From Flavobacterium rhamnosiphilum (lineage in GTDB: Bacteria > Bacteroidota > Bacteroidia > Flavobacteriales > Flavobacteriaceae): a stretch of 64,000 nt of DNA. Under the pieces are notes generated by a model. That model made no database searches and was not told where the DNA came from. It saw nothing but the letters and a program-made list of their open reading frames with translations. This document shows, piece by piece, positions 62,200 to 64,000 of the stretch. The position numbers were made by a program, and so were the translations under genes. Location of the stretch: assembly GCF_004349195.1 (NCBI RefSeq), contig NZ_SMLG01000009.1:62001-126000 (forward strand), written 5' to 3'. Position 1 is the stretch's first letter, and the number at the start of each line of letters is the position of its first letter.

Positions 62200-63747
62200 T
62201 TATAGTATTTCGTAAATTACTGGAGCCGTTCTTGGTAATAAATAACTACCTGCACCAACAAGTTTTGTTTTAATTTCAGAGATAGTAACCTGATCCCCTC
62301 TTCCCGCTTTAGAAAGAACTGCTTTACATTGAGCATTTAATTTGTTTCCTTGCACAACCACAGTAGGCTGACCAGTGACTTTTAAATTAAATCCAACTAC
62401 GTTTAATCCAACTTCAAAATCAAAATCAACTAATTTTGCTCCTATTGTTGAAATTTCCAAACTTGACTTAGGTCCTTTAACAACACCCATTTCACCTCTA
62501 ATCGTTCCAGTTGGACCAGGAATACCTTTTATTCTAAAGTTTTTCTTATCCGAAACTTTAGAACCGTCAGGAAGTGTACCAGTTACATTAATAACCACTT
62601 CAGAACCTGAACCCGGACTCATGTTATATTTACCACCACCCGCAGAACTTAATCCTGGAGCACTAGCTGAAACTTTATCTGCAGTAACACCTGCAAAAGA
62701 AATAGTCATTGGGTTTACAACACCTCTATAAACTACATTCATTTTATCAGCAGAAATAGTAGCCGACTTTGGTCTCGCAACAACAACGTATTTATCTTTA
62801 ATAGGCAAACTAACCACTTTTCCATTTTCATCAAAATTGAAAGAACCACCAATTGAATGTTCTCCAATACCACCCGCACCAAAAGAGAATTTGGCTTGAC
62901 CAGCTTCTGCTGAAACACTAGAACCATTTATAATTACTGATTTTGCTTTCAAAGAAGGATCAAATTTACCAAGTATAATTTTACCAGTTACTGCTTCTCC
63001 TTGAAAGAATACAGATTTATCCATAACTACAATCGGCTGATAAGCTGTAAGGGAAGCTGCTGCAACCAAATCTGATTGAAACATTCCTGTCATTACATCG
63101 CTTTCCGTTGTTTTGATATCTGCCTGCAATTGAGACAATTTAGTAATTGTAGCAATAAGTGGATATCCTTTATAGTTGTAATCTATCCAATCTAATTTAG
63201 CACCTGCTTTTTCAGAATAAACTGGTTTTGTAGCAAATCTTGCTTCAATCTTTTTCATTTCAGATTCAGCAATTGAACTTCCACCAATCGCTTTTATCTG
63301 AGTTGAGAAATTATTAATCTTATCTAAAAACTCTTTCCCTTGTTTAGAAACTCTATCACCTGTAAAGAACATTCTGTCAATTAAATCGCCTTTATCCATT
63401 TGCTCGTATGGCAAATTTCCTTGCGCATCTTTTACAAATTTTTTAGTAACAGATGTTTTGATGTTTTCTAAATAGTCATTAAACTCTTTAGACAAAGCTC
63501 TAATTTTTTCAACTTTAGCTTTTTTATCCCCAAATTGCCCTGGCTGGTCCACCGCTTTTTGAGCTAATTGTTGAAATGAACTTTCATTTCTAGTATCAGT
63601 TATAGAGTTAGACTCTACTATTTTATTGTTTAAAATCCCAAAAGCTGATAATACCTCTTTGGACATATTTAATGCTAACATCGCGATAAAAACCAAGTAC
63701 ATTAGGTTTATCATCTTCTGTCTAGGGGTTAGTTTTCCTCCTGCCAT
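62200..63747 (-). CDS. gldM: Gliding/T9SS motor protein GldM
   Basis: This 515-residue protein has a single N-terminal membrane helix (about 13-35, LMYLVFIAMLALNMSKEV), a helical region to about 220, and a series of beta domains (D1-D4-like) to the end. The start MAGGKLTPRQKMINL is the usual GldM opening. It works with GldL as the proton-driven rotary motor of T9SS and gliding. Confidence 0.95.
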   Translation of the reverse strand: MAGGKLTPRQKMINLMYLVFIAMLALNMSKEVLSAFGILNNKIVESNSITDTRNESSFQQLAQKAVDQPGQFGDKKAKVEKIRALSKEFNDYLENIKTSVTKKFVKDAQGNLPYEQMDKGDLIDRMFFTGDRVSKQGKEFLDKINNFSTQIKAIGGSSIAESEMKKIEARFATKPVYSEKAGAKLDWIDYNYKGYPLIATITKLSQLQADIKTTESDVMTGMFQSDLVAAASLTAYQPIVVMDKSVFFQGEAVTGKIILGKFDPSLKAKSVIINGSSVSAEAGQAKFSFGAGGIGEHSIGGSFNFDENGKVVSLPIKDKYVVVARPKSATISADKMNVVYRGVVNPMTISFAGVTADKVSASAPGLSSAGGGKYNMSPGSGSEVVINVTGTLPDGSKVSDKKNFRIKGIPGPTGTIRGEMGVVKGPKSSLEISTIGAKLVDFDFEVGLNVVGFNLKVTGQPTVVVQGNKLNAQCKAVLSKAGRGDQVTISEIKTKLVGAGSYLLPRTAPVIYEIL

Positions 63748-63792
63748 ATTTTCTACTAATTAGTTTGTTGTTTTTTTATAGTTTGAAACTAA

Positions 63793-64000
63793 TTATCCTT
63801 TATTACCCATTGCAGAAAGCATACCACCGTAAACATTGTTTAATGATGCAATATTTGCAGTCATAGATTGCATTTGTTCTTTTAATTTTCCAGCGTTTTC
63901 AGCAATTTCTTTATTTGCTTCAGCATTTCTTGAAGCGCTTTCCAATTGTACTTTGTATAGGCTATTTAAAGATTCCATCTGTGCCGCAGCCATAGATAAT
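63793..64000 (-). CDS. gldL: Gliding/T9SS motor protein GldL, C-terminal part
   Basis: Only the last roughly 69 residues are in the window, as the frame stays open past 64000. They include MESLNSLYKVQLESAS, EANKEIAENAGKLKEQM and the end NNVYGGMLSAMGNKG, matching the GldL C-terminal coiled coil. It is directly upstream of gldM on the same strand. Confidence 0.9.
   Translation of the reverse strand, partial: LSMAAAQMESLNSLYKVQLESASRNAEANKEIAENAGKLKEQMQSMTANIASLNNVYGGMLSAMGNKG

Noticed and set aside
1..64000. CRISPR array or cas genes
   Set aside because: No regularly spaced repeats with unique spacers and no Cas-like protein were found; the repeated units seen are IS ends or scattered pairs.

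Overview
The window looks like a chromosomal segment of a Flavobacteriaceae bacterium, most likely Flavobacterium or a close relative. It is AT-rich and its start codons lack clear Shine-Dalgarno sites. Several genes have the Bacteroidetes promoter -7 element TAnnTTTG. It carries gldL-gldM-gldN (gliding / type IX secretion), a SusC/SusD pair, STN-domain TonB receptors, GSCFA and DUF6520 proteins. Everything here was read by eye; no database search was run.

Layout. 0-4 kb: the 5' end of an exported protein, a small HExxH membrane protein, a DUF5522 protein, hutU and a DUF4136 lipoprotein. 4-8 kb: ilvB-ilvN-ilvA behind a leader with two consecutive Ile/Val-rich leader peptides, each followed by an intrinsic terminator. 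8-15 kb: truncated hemoglobin, a phytase-like lipoprotein, an aromatic amino acid hydroxylase (its pterin-recycling partner phhB is at 54.3 kb), and DUF4230, GSCFA and lipoprotein genes. 15-22 kb: alaS, and divergently an M23 peptidase, MerR, LemA and two TPM proteins. 21.8-26.4 kb: an Rrf2 regulator, a 34-codon ORF ending Met-Met-Cys-Met-Cys, a TonB receptor and a chromate-type transporter; two copies of a 24-bp box bracket the short ORF. 26.4-33 kb: an outer membrane barrel protein, DUF2490, der and era.

33-38 kb is an accessory island beside two identical initiator tRNA genes. It holds a truncated serine recombinase, a complete IS21-family element, a Panacea-type toxin-antitoxin pair with its own promoter and palindrome, and fragments of a tyrosine integrase and a second recombinase. 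38-49 kb is a SusC/SusD/S9-peptidase uptake locus under an ECF sigma/FecR pair, with a divergent thioredoxin-reductase-like protein inside it. 49-52.3 kb has an AraC regulator and a small barrel protein between two copies of a terminator-containing repeat. 52-61 kb: LRR protein, DUF1761, phhB, an acyltransferase-like protein, a lipid kinase facing an App1-type phosphatase, an ABC-F ATPase, DUF983 and an FAD oxidoreductase. The window ends inside the gld operon.

The observations most worth following are the tandem ilv attenuators, the Cys/Met-ending leader peptide with its duplicated box beside Rrf2, the Panacea toxin-antitoxin pair with an untyped toxin, the degenerate TrxR paralog in the sigma/FecR/SusCD locus, and a pair of co-linear 140-nt intergenic elements at 10.5 and 18.0 kb.
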